Positions 39,630-49,634 of a stretch of 64,000 nucleotides of DNA are shown one piece after another. The position numbers and the translations under genes were made by a program. Every line of letters begins with the position of its first letter. Within the stretch, counting starts at the first letter, position 1. The stretch is taken from NCBI RefSeq assembly GCF_001612885.1, contig NZ_BDBH01000002.1, positions 124,016 to 188,015 on the forward strand, in the 5' to 3' direction. The notes under the pieces are model-generated. The model made no database searches. It was not told where the DNA came from and worked only from the letters and a program-made list of their open reading frames with translations. Origin of the DNA: Nocardia harenae NBRC 108248 (GTDB taxonomy: Bacteria > Actinomycetota > Actinomycetes > Mycobacteriales > Mycobacteriaceae).

Positions 39630-40837
39630 GCGGCGCTCCGGAAGGGGACGCGGGTGGGGCGCCGCACGTACGGGCCGTCGGCGTACTCGACGCCGACGAG
39701 GTCGACGGCGAAGCCGGGGTGCAGGGCCAGCAACTCCTCCAGCGCGATCCGGGCCTGCATGCGCGCGGCGGCGGCGCCGAGGCAGTGGTGCGGGCCCTGG
39801 CTGAAGGTCATCAGCCGCTGCGGGTTGCGGTGGATGTCGAGGTCGGCGGCGTCGGGGCCGTAGACCCGTTCGTCGCGGTTGGCGGAGCCGTACACCAGCA
39901 GCACCTTACGGCCCGCCGGAATCGTCACCCCCTCGATCTCGACGTCGCGGGTGGTGGTGCGGGCGAGCCCCTGCACCGGCGCGGTGAGCCGGAGGAACTC
40001 CTCGACGGCGCCGCGGATCAGCTCCGGCTCCCGCACCAGCCGCGCGCGCTGCACCGGGTTGGCGTACAGCAGCTGCACCGCGCCGCCGAGCAGCCCGGTG
40101 GTGGTGTCGTTGCCGCCCGCCACCATGGTCCAGGCGTAGGCGAGCAGCTGCACCAGCCCGGTGACGTCGGAGTCGGTGGCGCCGAGCCCGGCCTGCACCA
40201 GCAGCGAGACGGTGTCGTCGCCGGGGTCGGTGCGCCTGCGCCGGATGAGCTCGGCGAAGTACCCGACCATCTCCATGGAGGCGGCGCGGGCCTGCTCGCT
40301 GCCGGAGACGCCGCCCGCGACGACGGCGTCGGTCCAGCCGTCGAAGCGGTCCCGGTCCTCCTCGGGCACCCCCAGGTAATACGCGACCACCATGCTCGGC
40401 AGCGGCTTGAAGAGCGTGCGCACGATGTCGCCGCCGTCGGCGAGCAGCTCCAGCCGCTCCCGGACGAAGGCGCGCACCATCGGCTCCAGCGCCTCCACCC
40501 GCCGCGGCGTGAAGCCGCGCGCGACCAGGCTGCGGAACTCGGTGTGCTGCGGCGGATCCTGCATGACCAGCGGCGGGTTCGCGGTCAGCCCGATCTGTTC
40601 CAGCTCGCCGTACTCGATGGTCAACCCCTGGCCGGAGGAGAAGGTCGCCGTGTCCCGGGCCGCCGCGTAGACGTCGGCGTGCCGGGTGAGCACCCAGTAG
40701 TCGTGCTCCGGCCGCTCGGCCGGGACCACGTGGTGCACCGGGTCGTGCTCGCGCAGCGCCGAGTACATCGGCCAGGGCTCGGCCCAGGTGGCGCCGGTGC
40801 ACGGCTGGAATACGGCGCGAGACTCATCGAGCAACAT
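39626..40837 (-). CDS. Cytochrome P450
   Basis: 403 residues. The I-helix reads MVAGGNDTTTGLL, the K-helix EEFLRLTAP (ExxR) and the heme loop FSQGPHHCLGAAAARMQ with the cysteine ligand. Length and motifs are of the bacterial CYP type using ferredoxin partners. No ferredoxin or reductase gene is adjacent. The substrate is unknown; steroid or lipid oxidation is a guess from the KstR-like palindrome in the promoter region. Start ATG at 40837. Confidence 0.93.
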   Translation of the reverse strand: MLLDESRAVFQPCTGATWAEPWPMYSALREHDPVHHVVPAERPEHDYWVLTRHADVYAAARDTATFSSGQGLTIEYGELEQIGLTANPPLVMQDPPQHTEFRSLVARGFTPRRVEALEPMVRAFVRERLELLADGGDIVRTLFKPLPSMVVAYYLGVPEEDRDRFDGWTDAVVAGGVSGSEQARAASMEMVGYFAELIRRRRTDPGDDTVSLLVQAGLGATDSDVTGLVQLLAYAWTMVAGGNDTTTGLLGGAVQLLYANPVQRARLVREPELIRGAVEEFLRLTAPVQGLARTTTRDVEIEGVTIPAGRKVLLVYGSANRDERVYGPDAADLDIHRNPQRLMTFSQGPHHCLGAAAARMQARIALEELLALHPGFAVDLVGVEYADGPYVRRPTRVPFRSAA

Positions 40838-40870
40838 GTCCCGAGAGTAAGACAGATTTGCCGATATGTC

Positions 40871-40884
40871 TAGAACGCGTTCTC
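40871..40884. promoter_or_regulatory. TetR/KstR-like operator palindrome
   Basis: TAGAACGCGTTCTC contains the perfect 12-bp palindrome AGAACGCGTTCT. It matches the KstR pattern TnnAACnnGTTnnA except for the last base. It lies 34 bases upstream of the P450 start, where it could control the P450-TetR operon. Confidence 0.55.
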
Positions 40885-41074
40885 GGCGAACTCGTCCAGG
40901 TTCGCCGCCGTGCGAGCGGGGATATCGTTTCCGGTACGGGTGTGGGCACACGCGAACAATCGCGGGTGCGGCGCGGGAACGCGAGCGAATTCTCCGGGCC
41001 GGTGCGGAACCGCTTACCTCTCCGCCGCAGCGCCGTCACACCCGCGAAACACGGCGTCCATAGCGTATACAGCC

Positions 41075-41791
41075 ATGTCGACACGGTTGAGCACGCTCGC
41101 GGACGCCGCGGGGCGCCCGCTGCGGGATGTGGTCTACGAGGCGCTGCGTGACGAACTCATGAACGGGGAGATCACCTTCGGTGAGCGGCTCACCGAGCCC
41201 AAGCTCTCCGCGCGCTTCGGCATCTCCCGTACCCCGATCCGGGAGGCGCTCACGGTGCTCTGCTCGGACGGGCTGCTGCAGCGCGCGGAGTACGGCTTCA
41301 GCCCCGTGCGGCCGAGCATCCCGCTCATCCGCGATCTCTACGAGCTGCGCATCACGCTGGAGCTGGGCGGCATCCAGCGCGCCATGACCAACCCCGCGGT
41401 GCGCCACGACCGCGAGCTGCTGAGCGCCGAGCGCGAGCGCTGGCTGGAGCTGCGCGCCGACCCGCCGGAGCAGCAGCCGGGGTTCGTGGTGCGGGACGAG
41501 GAATTCCACGTGACGCTGCTGACGGCCTCGGGCAATGCCGAGCTGGTGCGCGCACTGGTGCAGGTCAACTCCCGGATCCGGCACGTCAGGATGTACGACT
41601 TCATGGTCAACAACCGGATCGAGACCACCATCGCCGAGCACCTCGGCATCCTCGACGCGGTGCTCGCCGACGACCTCGCGCTGGCGTACCGCCTGCTGCA
41701 CACCCACATCGGCGAATCGCTGGACGTCGTCCTCGACCGCGTGACCAAGGCCGTCGCGGCGATGTCGCTGGCCACCGACCGCAACCCCTGA
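41075..41791 (+). CDS. GntR-family (FadR/FCD) regulator
   Basis: 238 residues. The winged helix reads LTEPKLSARFGISRTPIREALTVL, the standard GntR signature. The all-helical FCD domain carries likely metal-binding residues (RDEEFHVTLL and EHLGILDAV). The gene lies 11 bases upstream of the allophanate hydrolase gene and probably regulates it. A TAGCGT -10 lies 8 bases before ATG 41075, so it is likely leaderless. The same segment contains GTATAC, a possible autoregulatory half-site. Confidence 0.9.
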   Translation: MSTRLSTLADAAGRPLRDVVYEALRDELMNGEITFGERLTEPKLSARFGISRTPIREALTVLCSDGLLQRAEYGFSPVRPSIPLIRDLYELRITLELGGIQRAMTNPAVRHDRELLSAERERWLELRADPPEQQPGFVVRDEEFHVTLLTASGNAELVRALVQVNSRIRHVRMYDFMVNNRIETTIAEHLGILDAVLADDLALAYRLLHTHIGESLDVVLDRVTKAVAAMSLATDRNP

Positions 41792-41802
41792 TCGGAGCCG
41801 CC

Positions 41803-43521
41803 ATGACCGCCCTGCTCGACGAGCCCGCCCTGCACCCGTCGCCGGTGGACCGGGTGCGCGCCGCCTATCGGCGCATCGCCGAGGTGGACCGCCCGGAGGT
41901 CTGGATCGCCCTCCGCCCCGAGGCCGAGGTGCGCGCCGACGCCGAGGCGGTGCAGGCCAGGCTGGCCGCCGGAGAGGTATTGCCGCTGGCCGGGCTGCTG
42001 GTCGCGGTGAAGGACAATATCGACGTGGCCGGGGTGCCGACCACCGCCGCCTGCCCCGATTTCGCCAGGCACCCGGCCGAGACCGCCGCCGCCGTCGAGC
42101 GGCTCACCGCGGCGGGCGCGGTACTGCTCGGCAAGACCAACCTCGACCAGTTCGCCACCGGGCTGGTCGGCACCCGCAGCCCGTACGGTGCGGTGCGCAA
42201 CGCGCACCACCCCGAGCTGGTCTCCGGCGGCTCGAGCTCCGGCTCCGCGGTGGCGGTGGCGCTCGGCATCGCCGATATCGGCGTCGGCACCGACACCGCG
42301 GGCTCCGGCCGGGTGCCCGCCGCGCTGAACGGCATCGTCGGGGTCAAGGCGACACTCGGCATCGTGCCCGCGCACGGCGTGCTCCCCGCCTGCGCGGACT
42401 ACGACGCCGTCACCGTCTTCGCCGCCGGGCTCCCGCCCGCGGTCGCCGCCATCCGGGTGATGGCGGGCCCGGAGCCGCGCGACCCGCGCAGCCGGAGCTG
42501 GCCCGCCGACGTCCCGCTCGCCGCCGCCCCCCGCGTCGCGGTGCCGGTCGAGGCGAACCTGACCGCGCTCTCCCCCGAGTACCGCGCCGCCTTCGAGCGC
42601 ACGCTGGAGCTGCTGCGCGAGCGTGGCGCGGAGCTCGCCGAGGTCGATATCGCCCCGCTGCTCGACGCCGCGCGGCTGCTCTACGACGGCGCCCTGGTGG
42701 CCGAGCGGTACGCCGCGGTCGGCGCGTTCCTCGCCACCGACCCACCCGGCGCCGACCCCACCGTCGCCGCCATCATCGGCGCCGCCGCCACCCCGAGCGC
42801 CGCCGCCTTCGCCGCCGACCTGGACACCCTCGCCCGGACGAAAGCGCAGGCGGCCGCGGTACTCGACGGCTTCGCCGGGCTGCTGCTCCCGACCACGACC
42901 GAGCACCCGGCGATCGCCGAGATCCAGGCCGATCCGCACACCGTGAACCGGCGCATGGGCACCTTCACCAACTTCTGCAACCTGCTCGACATGGCCTCGA
43001 TCGCGGTGCCAGGCGTGCCGACCGCGGCCGGGCTCCCGTTCGGCGTCATGGTGGTGGTCCCCGCCTTCGCCGACCAGCTCGCCGTCGATATCGCGGCGCT
43101 GCTCACCGGCGACGAGCCGCCGCTGCTCATCCCGGACGCGGTGCCGCTCGCGGTCTTCGGCGCGCACCTGCGCGGGCAGCCGCTGCACCACCAGCTCACC
43201 GCGGCGCACGCGCGCTTCGCCGGGGAGATCGCCACCACCGACGCCTACCGGCTGGCCGCGCTGGACACGATGCCGCCGAAGCCGGGGCTGGTGCGGCACG
43301 GCCCCGGGCTCGGCGCCCCGATCGCGGGCGAACTCTTCCTGATCTCGCGGGCCGGACTCGGCGCCTTCCTTGCCGCGCTGCCCGCACCCATGGCGCTGAC
43401 CAGCGTCGATCTCGCGGACGGGCGCAGCGTCGTCGGCTTCGGCTGCGGCTACGACGCCGCGGTGGCAGGCACCGACATCACCGAGCACGGCGGCTGGAAG
43501 GCCTACCTGGCAACCCGCTGA
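41803..43521 (+). CDS. atzF: Allophanate hydrolase (AtzF/DUR2-like amidase)
   Basis: 572 residues. The amidase-signature domain shows Lys in LVAVKDNIDVAG, the Ser pair in VSGGSSSGSAVAVA and the nucleophilic Ser in GTDTAGSGRVPAAL. The C-terminal domain (FGAHLRGQPLHHQL to the end) is the second domain of true allophanate hydrolases. It should convert allophanate to ammonia and carbonate (EC 3.5.1.54). The usual urea carboxylase or cyanuric-acid genes are not beside it, so the source of substrate is unclear. Preceded by its GntR regulator. Confidence 0.9.
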   Translation: MTALLDEPALHPSPVDRVRAAYRRIAEVDRPEVWIALRPEAEVRADAEAVQARLAAGEVLPLAGLLVAVKDNIDVAGVPTTAACPDFARHPAETAAAVERLTAAGAVLLGKTNLDQFATGLVGTRSPYGAVRNAHHPELVSGGSSSGSAVAVALGIADIGVGTDTAGSGRVPAALNGIVGVKATLGIVPAHGVLPACADYDAVTVFAAGLPPAVAAIRVMAGPEPRDPRSRSWPADVPLAAAPRVAVPVEANLTALSPEYRAAFERTLELLRERGAELAEVDIAPLLDAARLLYDGALVAERYAAVGAFLATDPPGADPTVAAIIGAAATPSAAAFAADLDTLARTKAQAAAVLDGFAGLLLPTTTEHPAIAEIQADPHTVNRRMGTFTNFCNLLDMASIAVPGVPTAAGLPFGVMVVVPAFADQLAVDIAALLTGDEPPLLIPDAVPLAVFGAHLRGQPLHHQLTAAHARFAGEIATTDAYRLAALDTMPPKPGLVRHGPGLGAPIAGELFLISRAGLGAFLAALPAPMALTSVDLADGRSVVGFGCGYDAAVAGTDITEHGGWKAYLATR

Positions 43522-43910
43522 CCCCGTGGGCCGGCCCCCGGGGGCCGGCCCGGCCGCGCGATGGGACGGGTCGGGCAGTGGCGGCAACGGTTACCTTCGG
43601 CAGTGGCCGGTCGGCCGCCTCCCGCGGCGCCGGCTCCTTCAGCACCCGGAAGAGCCTGCTGCACATCAGTCCCCGACGCACCGACCGGACCGATCACCCC
43701 TCGTGCACCGGTCCGGCCGGACGTCCCCTCGTTCCGTTTCGCAACCCCTCAGAAGCGATCCGGTACGGGAACCACTGTGCGACCCGCCGCTCATGGCCCG
43801 CTTAACAAGACCTTGCGGGCGGAAATGCCGGAATTTGCGCGAGCCGTAACGGTGGGCGGCCAGGAGGGGAATGATGGAGGACAGCGACATCGAGGAGAGT
43901 GGAGCAAGCG
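43522..43910. other. Intergenic region after the allophanate hydrolase gene
   Basis: 389 bases. It begins with a terminator palindrome and then has no convincing gene up to the mini-gene at 43911. A plus-strand frame starting at 43871 has a good AGGAGGGG site but runs antisense into katA and looks like a shadow. The lower G+C part (43735-43865) may hold the mini-gene promoter. Confidence 0.5.
43528..43551 (+). terminator. Terminator palindrome after allophanate hydrolase gene
   Basis: Perfect 24-base palindrome starting GGGCCGGCCCCC, seven bases past the stop codon. It is very GC-rich with no T-tract. It could act as terminator or as an mRNA-stabilising end. Confidence 0.6.
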
Positions 43911-43970
43911 ATGGAAACCGTGGTCGTCTGGGTGCTCGCCTGCGTTCTGTACTGGTGGGGGCTGCTCTAG
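43911..43970 (+). CDS. Putative 19-residue membrane peptide
   Basis: METVVVWVLACVLYWWGLL: a single hydrophobic helix with a GGAG site 6 bases ahead of its ATG and a strong hairpin directly after its stop codon. The size and shape resemble KdpF- or MgtS-like regulatory membrane peptides, but no partner is known. It lies between the allophanate hydrolase gene and the end of katA. Only conservation in relatives could make this firm. Confidence 0.4.
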   Translation: METVVVWVLACVLYWWGLL

Positions 43971-43985
43971 ACGGGCCCCGCGGAA

Positions 43986-44031
43986 CGCGCGAAAGGGCGG
44001 TCGGTGCCGGTGGCACCGCCCGCCCTTCGCG
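43986..44031. terminator. Bidirectional terminator of katA and the mini-gene
   Basis: Long stem with arms around gcgaaagggcggtcggtgcc and ggcaccgcccgcccttcgc (one bulge, one mismatch), located 10 bases beyond the katA stop. Confidence 0.75.
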
Positions 44032-44040
44032 TCTGTCGGG

Positions 44041-45504
44041 TCAGCTCTCGTCGAGCCCGGCGCGCACGCCGTCCTCCACTCGCTTGCCCAGCTCGGCGTC
44101 GACATTCCGCCAGTACTCGAAGACCCGGCTCAGCACCGGCTCCTCGACCCCGTCGAGCACGTGCCCGACGATATTGCCGACCAGCCGGTCGCGCTGCTCG
44201 TCCGAGAGCACCTCGCGGACCAGCGTCCCCGGCTGGGTGAAGTCACCGTCCTCGGCGTGCTGGAGGTACCCGGCGCGGACCATGGTCGGGTCGAAATCCC
44301 AGCGGCCGCCGTCCGGCGCCAGCTCCGGCTCGGCGTGCGGGCCGCCGTAGGAGTTCGGCGCGTAGACCGGGGTGTTCGCGTCGTTGTAGTCGAAGCGCAT
44401 GGCGCCCTCCTTGGAGTAGGAGTTCACCTCGGCCGCGCGCGCTCGATTCGGCGGCAGCTGCGCGTAGTTGGTGCCGACCCGGTAGCGGTGCGCGTCGGCG
44501 TAGGCGAAGACTCGGCCCAGCAGCATCTTGTCCGGCGAGAAGCCGATGCCGGGCACCGTGTTGGACGGCTCGAAGGCGGCCTGCTCGATGTCGACGAAGT
44601 AGTTGCCCGGGTTGCGATTCAGCGTCCACTTGCCGACCTCGATCAGCGGGTAGTCGCGCTGCGACCAGACCTTGGTCAGGTCGAACGGGTTGAACCGGTA
44701 CGTCTCGGCCTCGGCCACCGGCATCACCTGCACGTGCAGCGTCCAGCTCGGGAAGTCGCCGTTCTCGATGCTGTTCCAGAGGTCCTTGCGGTGGTAGTCG
44801 GGGTCGGTGCCTGCCACCCGGTCGGCCTCGTCCTGGGTCAGGTAGTCGATGCCCTGGTCGGTCTTGAAGTGGTACTTCACCCAGAAGCGCTCGCCCGCGG
44901 CATTGATCCACTGGTAGGTGTGCGAGCCGAAGCCGTCCATGTGCCGGTAGGTCTTCGGGATACCGCGGTCGCCCATCAGCCAGGTCACCTGGTGCGCCGA
45001 CTCCGGGCGCAGGGTCCAGAAGTCCCACTGCATGTGGTGGTCGCGCAGCCCGCTGCCCGGCAGCCGCTTCTGCGAGCGGATGAAGTCGGGGAACTTGATC
45101 GGGTCCTTGATGAAGAAGACCGGGGTGTTGTTGCCGACCAGGTCGTAGTTGCCGTCCTCGGTGTAGAACTTCACCGCGAAGCCGCGCGGATCGCGCCAGG
45201 TGTCCGGGCTGCCCTGCTCACCGGCGACGGTGGAGAACCGCACCAGCGACTCGGTGCGCGCACCCGGCTGGAACAGCTTCGCCTTGGTGAAGCGGCTGAC
45301 ATCGGCGGTGACGACGAGCTCGCCGTACGCACCAGCGCCCTTCGCGTGCACCACCCGCTCCGGCACCCGCTCCCGGTTGAACTGGGCGAGCTTCTCGATC
45401 AGGTAGTGATCGTGCAGCAGGATCGGGCCCGTGGCACCCGCGGTCAGCGATTCGTTGTCGCTCTCGACCGGGATACCGGAGTTGGTCGTGGTCGGCTTGG
45501 TCAT
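44041..45504 (-). CDS. katA: Clade 3-type monofunctional catalase
   Basis: 487 residues; splits hydrogen peroxide into water and oxygen. The catalytic His lies in [20 protein letters not shown], the Asn in [14 protein letters not shown], and the heme ligand Tyr in [21 protein letters not shown]. The length fits small-subunit catalases. Start ATG at 45504 with GAGGAGG upstream. Its ATG overlaps the furA stop, so the catalase is made from the furA message and is presumably repressed by FurA. Confidence 0.96.
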   Translation of the reverse strand: MTKPTTTNSGIPVESDNESLTAGATGPILLHDHYLIEKLAQFNRERVPERVVHAKGAGAYGELVVTADVSRFTKAKLFQPGARTESLVRFSTVAGEQGSPDTWRDPRGFAVKFYTEDGNYDLVGNNTPVFFIKDPIKFPDFIRSQKRLPGSGLRDHHMQWDFWTLRPESAHQVTWLMGDRGIPKTYRHMDGFGSHTYQWINAAGERFWVKYHFKTDQGIDYLTQDEADRVAGTDPDYHRKDLWNSIENGDFPSWTLHVQVMPVAEAETYRFNPFDLTKVWSQRDYPLIEVGKWTLNRNPGNYFVDIEQAAFEPSNTVPGIGFSPDKMLLGRVFAYADAHRYRVGTNYAQLPPNRARAAEVNSYSKEGAMRFDYNDANTPVYAPNSYGGPHAEPELAPDGGRWDFDPTMVRAGYLQHAEDGDFTQPGTLVREVLSDEQRDRLVGNIVGHVLDGVEEPVLSRVFEYWRNVDAELGKRVEDGVRAGLDES

Positions 45505-45944
45505 AGCGGAAGCCTCCTCTGGCTTTCGGTGGAACGGGCGCAGGCGGCGCAGCGACCCCAGAAGACGACCTCGGCCTCGTCGAGGACGAAGCCGTGCGCG
45601 TCGCTCGGGTGCAGGCAGGGGGCCGCGCCGGCGACGCAGTCCACATCGGCGACCGCGCCGCAGCCGCGGCACACCAGGTGGTGGTGGTTGTCGCCGATCC
45701 TGGTCTCGTAGCGCGCGGGCGAGCCGGCCGGCTCGATGCGCCGCAGGATTCCGGCCCGCACGCAGGCGTGCAGCACGTCGTAGACGGCCTGCGTGGAGAC
45801 CGTGCCGAGCGAGCTCCGCACGGCGGCGGCGATCCGGTCGGCATCCGAGTGCGGATGTGCGGCGACCGCCTCGAGCACCGCCAGCCGCGGGGCGGTGACC
45901 CGCAGGTTCGCCCGGCGCAGCCAGTCGCGGGGTTCGGTCTCCAT
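45501..45944 (-). CDS. furA: FurA-type metal/peroxide-responsive repressor
   Basis: 147 residues of the Fur family. The winged helix lies in [20 protein letters not shown] and [14 protein letters not shown]. Metal ligands are visible in the [12 protein letters not shown] block, with a second CxxC (GRCAACARS) near the C-terminus. It sits upstream of katA, as FurA does beside katG in mycobacteria. ATG 45944 lies 7 bases after a CATACT -10, so the message is probably leaderless. Confidence 0.93.
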   Translation of the reverse strand: METEPRDWLRRANLRVTAPRLAVLEAVAAHPHSDADRIAAAVRSSLGTVSTQAVYDVLHACVRAGILRRIEPAGSPARYETRIGDNHHHLVCRGCGAVADVDCVAGAAPCLHPSDAHGFVLDEAEVVFWGRCAACARSTESQRRLPL

Positions 45945-45951
45945 GGGTTCG

Positions 45952-46000
45952 AGTATGCCGCCTTTCTGGAATTAGTCAAGAAAACTAGCTACTCCAGAAA
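45952..46000 (-). promoter_or_regulatory. furA promoter and likely operator
   Basis: On the minus strand TTGACT (45974-45979), a 16-base spacer and CATACT (45952-45957) form a good promoter. An AT-rich zone with inverted repeats TTTCTGGA/TCCAGAAA (45963-45970, 45993-46000) and TAGT/ACTA overlaps the -35 box. This is where a Fur-type autorepressor would bind. Confidence 0.65.
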
Positions 46001-46231
46001 ACTGAGGGTTGTGTCGCAGGTCACCTCCGTTCCCGGAAGATCGTCGACCGGGGCGCGGTTGAATGAAGCTGTCGGCGCTCTTGGGCAGCCCCGGGCCGCA
46101 TCCACTTCGTCGCTGCGAGCGACCACTCGCCGAGAGGCGCTTGCCGGGCGTCGACACCCCAACGTTCGTGTTCGCACGGTTACCCCGTGTTGCTGTTTCG
46201 ACACCGCCACTGCCCGACTAGCCTTTCCCCC

Positions 46232-47560
46232 ATGACTCGTCGGGCGGCTTGGTTGGTCGTGCTCGCCACCTTCGCACTGCTGACCGGGCACGTGGCCGTT
46301 GGCAGCGCGGCGGCGGCGACATCCTGCGGCGAGCCCGCAGGCCGCGAATTCGCCAGGGCCACACCGGAAGAGGTCGGCGTGGACAGCGGGCAGCTGGCCG
46401 CGGCGCTCGACTTCGCCGCCGGCCGGAATCGGCTCAGCGTCCAGGTGTTCCGGCACAACTGCCTGATCGGTGAGGGGCGGGGGAACGCGCAGACCGCACA
46501 CGTGCCGTGGAATGTCTGGAGCGCCACCAAGAGCGTCGTCTCGGTGCTCACCGGCATGGCCTGGGACCGCGGGCTCATCGACCTGGACGCCCCGATCGAC
46601 CGCTACCTGCCGCCCGGCCTCGGCGATGCGGCGCACCGCGCCATCACCGTGCGCGACCTGCTCACCGAGACCTCGGGCATGCGGGTCGGGGTGATCACCG
46701 AGGGGCTGACCGGCGTCATCCCGCTCGACCCGAACAGCGCCGTGCAGGCGCTCGGCGTCCCGCTCGAGCACGAACCCGGCACCACCTTCAGCTACAGCCA
46801 GCGCACCGTCGACCTGCTGACCTACACCCTCGAGCGCGCGCTCGGCGAGCCGCTGCAGCAGTTCGCGCAGCGCGAGCTCTTCGACCCGATCGGCATTCCG
46901 CGCGGCGACTACTACTGGGCGCGCGACCGCTCCGGCACCACCTACGGCTACGCGCACCTCTTCATCCCGCCGGTCGATCTCGCCCGGATCGGCATGCTGG
47001 TGCGCAACGACGGCCGCTGGCGCGGCGAGCAGTTGGTCTCCGCCGCGTACCTGGACGCGGCCCGCACCCCGTCACCGGCGAACGAGTGCTACGGCCACCT
47101 CTTCTGGCTCGGCCCCGGCTGCGCCGAGATCCCCGACTTCCTGCCCGCCGGGGTGTATTCCATGGCCGGGTTCGGCGGGCAGAACGTCTTCGTGCTGCCC
47201 GAGCTCGACCTCATGGTGGTGTGGACCGGCGCGTACGGCAATGTCAGCCGGTACGGCCCGAGCGGCGTCATCCAGAACACCAGGGAGCTGCCGCACGAGT
47301 TCTTCCGCAGGCTGCTGCCCGCGCTCGGCGAGCCCGACCCCGGCCCCTACGTGGAGCCGCCGCTCACCCAGGATCCCGGCGAGTTCATCGACGGCACGCT
47401 GCTGCTCGCCGTCTTCGGCATCGGCCTGGCCGCCTACCCGGGCTGCACCGTGTTCAGCTGCTTGGGCGCCCCGCTCGCGCCGCCCTTCGCGGACGCGCCG
47501 CCCGGGTGCGCGGTACTCGCCTGTCTCGGCACCGACCCGCGCACGCCCGGCATTCGCTGA
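46232..47560 (+). CDS. Secreted serine hydrolase, beta-lactamase family
   Basis: 442 residues. Signal peptide WLVVLATFALLTGHVAVGSAAAA, then a class C beta-lactamase/esterase fold with SATKSVVS (SxxK) and TFSYSQRTVDLLTYTL (YxN-like Tyr with Ser-Gln). Six C-terminal cysteines (YPGCTVFSCLG and PGCAVLACLG among them) follow in a hydrophobic tail, perhaps a surface anchor. True beta-lactamase activity is unlikely; an esterase or peptidase is more probable. A TAGCCT -10 lies 7 bases before ATG 46232 (leaderless). Confidence 0.86.
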   Translation: MTRRAAWLVVLATFALLTGHVAVGSAAAATSCGEPAGREFARATPEEVGVDSGQLAAALDFAAGRNRLSVQVFRHNCLIGEGRGNAQTAHVPWNVWSATKSVVSVLTGMAWDRGLIDLDAPIDRYLPPGLGDAAHRAITVRDLLTETSGMRVGVITEGLTGVIPLDPNSAVQALGVPLEHEPGTTFSYSQRTVDLLTYTLERALGEPLQQFAQRELFDPIGIPRGDYYWARDRSGTTYGYAHLFIPPVDLARIGMLVRNDGRWRGEQLVSAAYLDAARTPSPANECYGHLFWLGPGCAEIPDFLPAGVYSMAGFGGQNVFVLPELDLMVVWTGAYGNVSRYGPSGVIQNTRELPHEFFRRLLPALGEPDPGPYVEPPLTQDPGEFIDGTLLLAVFGIGLAAYPGCTVFSCLGAPLAPPFADAPPGCAVLACLGTDPRTPGIR

Positions 47561-48475
47561 TCAGTCCAGGCGGGTGCGCCAGCCGTGCGCGTCGTCGGTG
47601 CGCAGCGCGGCGTGGTGCCGCTTGCGCAGCGCCTGCGAGATCGGGCCCGGCCTGCCGTCGCCGACGACCCGGCCGTCCACCTCGAGCACCGGCGCCACCC
47701 CCGCCGAGGTGCCGGTGACGAAGACCTCGTCGGCGATGTACAGCTCGGTGAGGTCGACGGTGCGCTCCAGCACCGGGATACCGTCCTCGGCCGCCAGCGT
47801 GAGCACGGTGCGGCGGTTGATCCCATCGAGAATGTCGCAGCTGACGTCGGGCGTGATGAGCGTGGTACCGCGCACCAGGAAGATATTGGCGGCGCTGAGC
47901 TCGCAGACGTGGCCGTTGCCGTCCAGGAAGATGCAGTCGTCGTAGCCGGAGTCGATGGCGTCCTGCTTGGCCAGCACCGAGTTCACGTAGGCGCCGTTCA
48001 CCTTGGCCCTCGACGGAATGGCGTTGTCCGGAATGCGCCGCCACGGGCTGGATTTCAGCCGCATGCCGTCCTGCGGGACGATCGGCACCGCGTCGTAGAC
48101 GAACATGCTCACCGCGATGGCGGTACCGCGCACCCGCGTGCCGGGGAGCGATTCGACCACGTGCACCGAGGCACGGACGAACACCTCGTCGTGCGGCTCG
48201 TTCGCCGCGACCAGCTCGCGCACCGTGGCCTCGAACCGCGGGTAATCCCACTCCAGCGCGAACCGGTCGATCCCGATGATCTTGCAGGACTCCGCCAGCC
48301 TGCGGAAGTGATCCGCCAGCCGGAACGCGGTGCGCACCCCGTCGGTCCGGTGCACCGGAAAGACCGTGTAGACGCTCAGCCCGTACAGCACCGCCGAGGA
48401 GGCGACGCCGACGGTCGCCGCGGCGGCGGGGACGAGCCGGTCACCGAAGAACACCTGGGCATGAGGATTCGCCAT
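47561..48475 (-). CDS. Class IV aminotransferase (branched-chain type)
   Basis: 304 residues, fold-type IV PLP enzyme. The catalytic lysine lies in SRAKVNGAYVNSVLAK, followed by CELSAANIFLVRG and the phosphate-binding TSAGVAPVLEVDG. This wording is that of branched-chain aminotransferases. It may also be a 4-amino-4-deoxychorismate lyase or D-amino-acid aminotransferase. Adjacent to asd/lysC, which would suit amino-acid synthesis. Start ATG at 48475. Confidence 0.88.
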   Translation of the reverse strand: MANPHAQVFFGDRLVPAAAATVGVASSAVLYGLSVYTVFPVHRTDGVRTAFRLADHFRRLAESCKIIGIDRFALEWDYPRFEATVRELVAANEPHDEVFVRASVHVVESLPGTRVRGTAIAVSMFVYDAVPIVPQDGMRLKSSPWRRIPDNAIPSRAKVNGAYVNSVLAKQDAIDSGYDDCIFLDGNGHVCELSAANIFLVRGTTLITPDVSCDILDGINRRTVLTLAAEDGIPVLERTVDLTELYIADEVFVTGTSAGVAPVLEVDGRVVGDGRPGPISQALRKRHHAALRTDDAHGWRTRLD

Positions 48476-48518
48476 CGGCGCAGGCTAGCAGCCGCCGCCC
48501 GCGCCGGGCGACCTCGTT

Positions 48519-49633
<1,115 letters not shown>

Positions 49634-49634
<1 letters not shown>

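Noticed and set aside
41338..43587. 749-codon minus-strand frame
   Set aside because: Antisense to GntR and allophanate hydrolase genes, both clearly recognisable.
43871..44350. 159-codon frame starting MMEDSDIEES with a good AGGAGGGG
   Set aside because: After about 35 codons it crosses a terminator and continues antisense to katA; the nested 19-codon frame is the better candidate.
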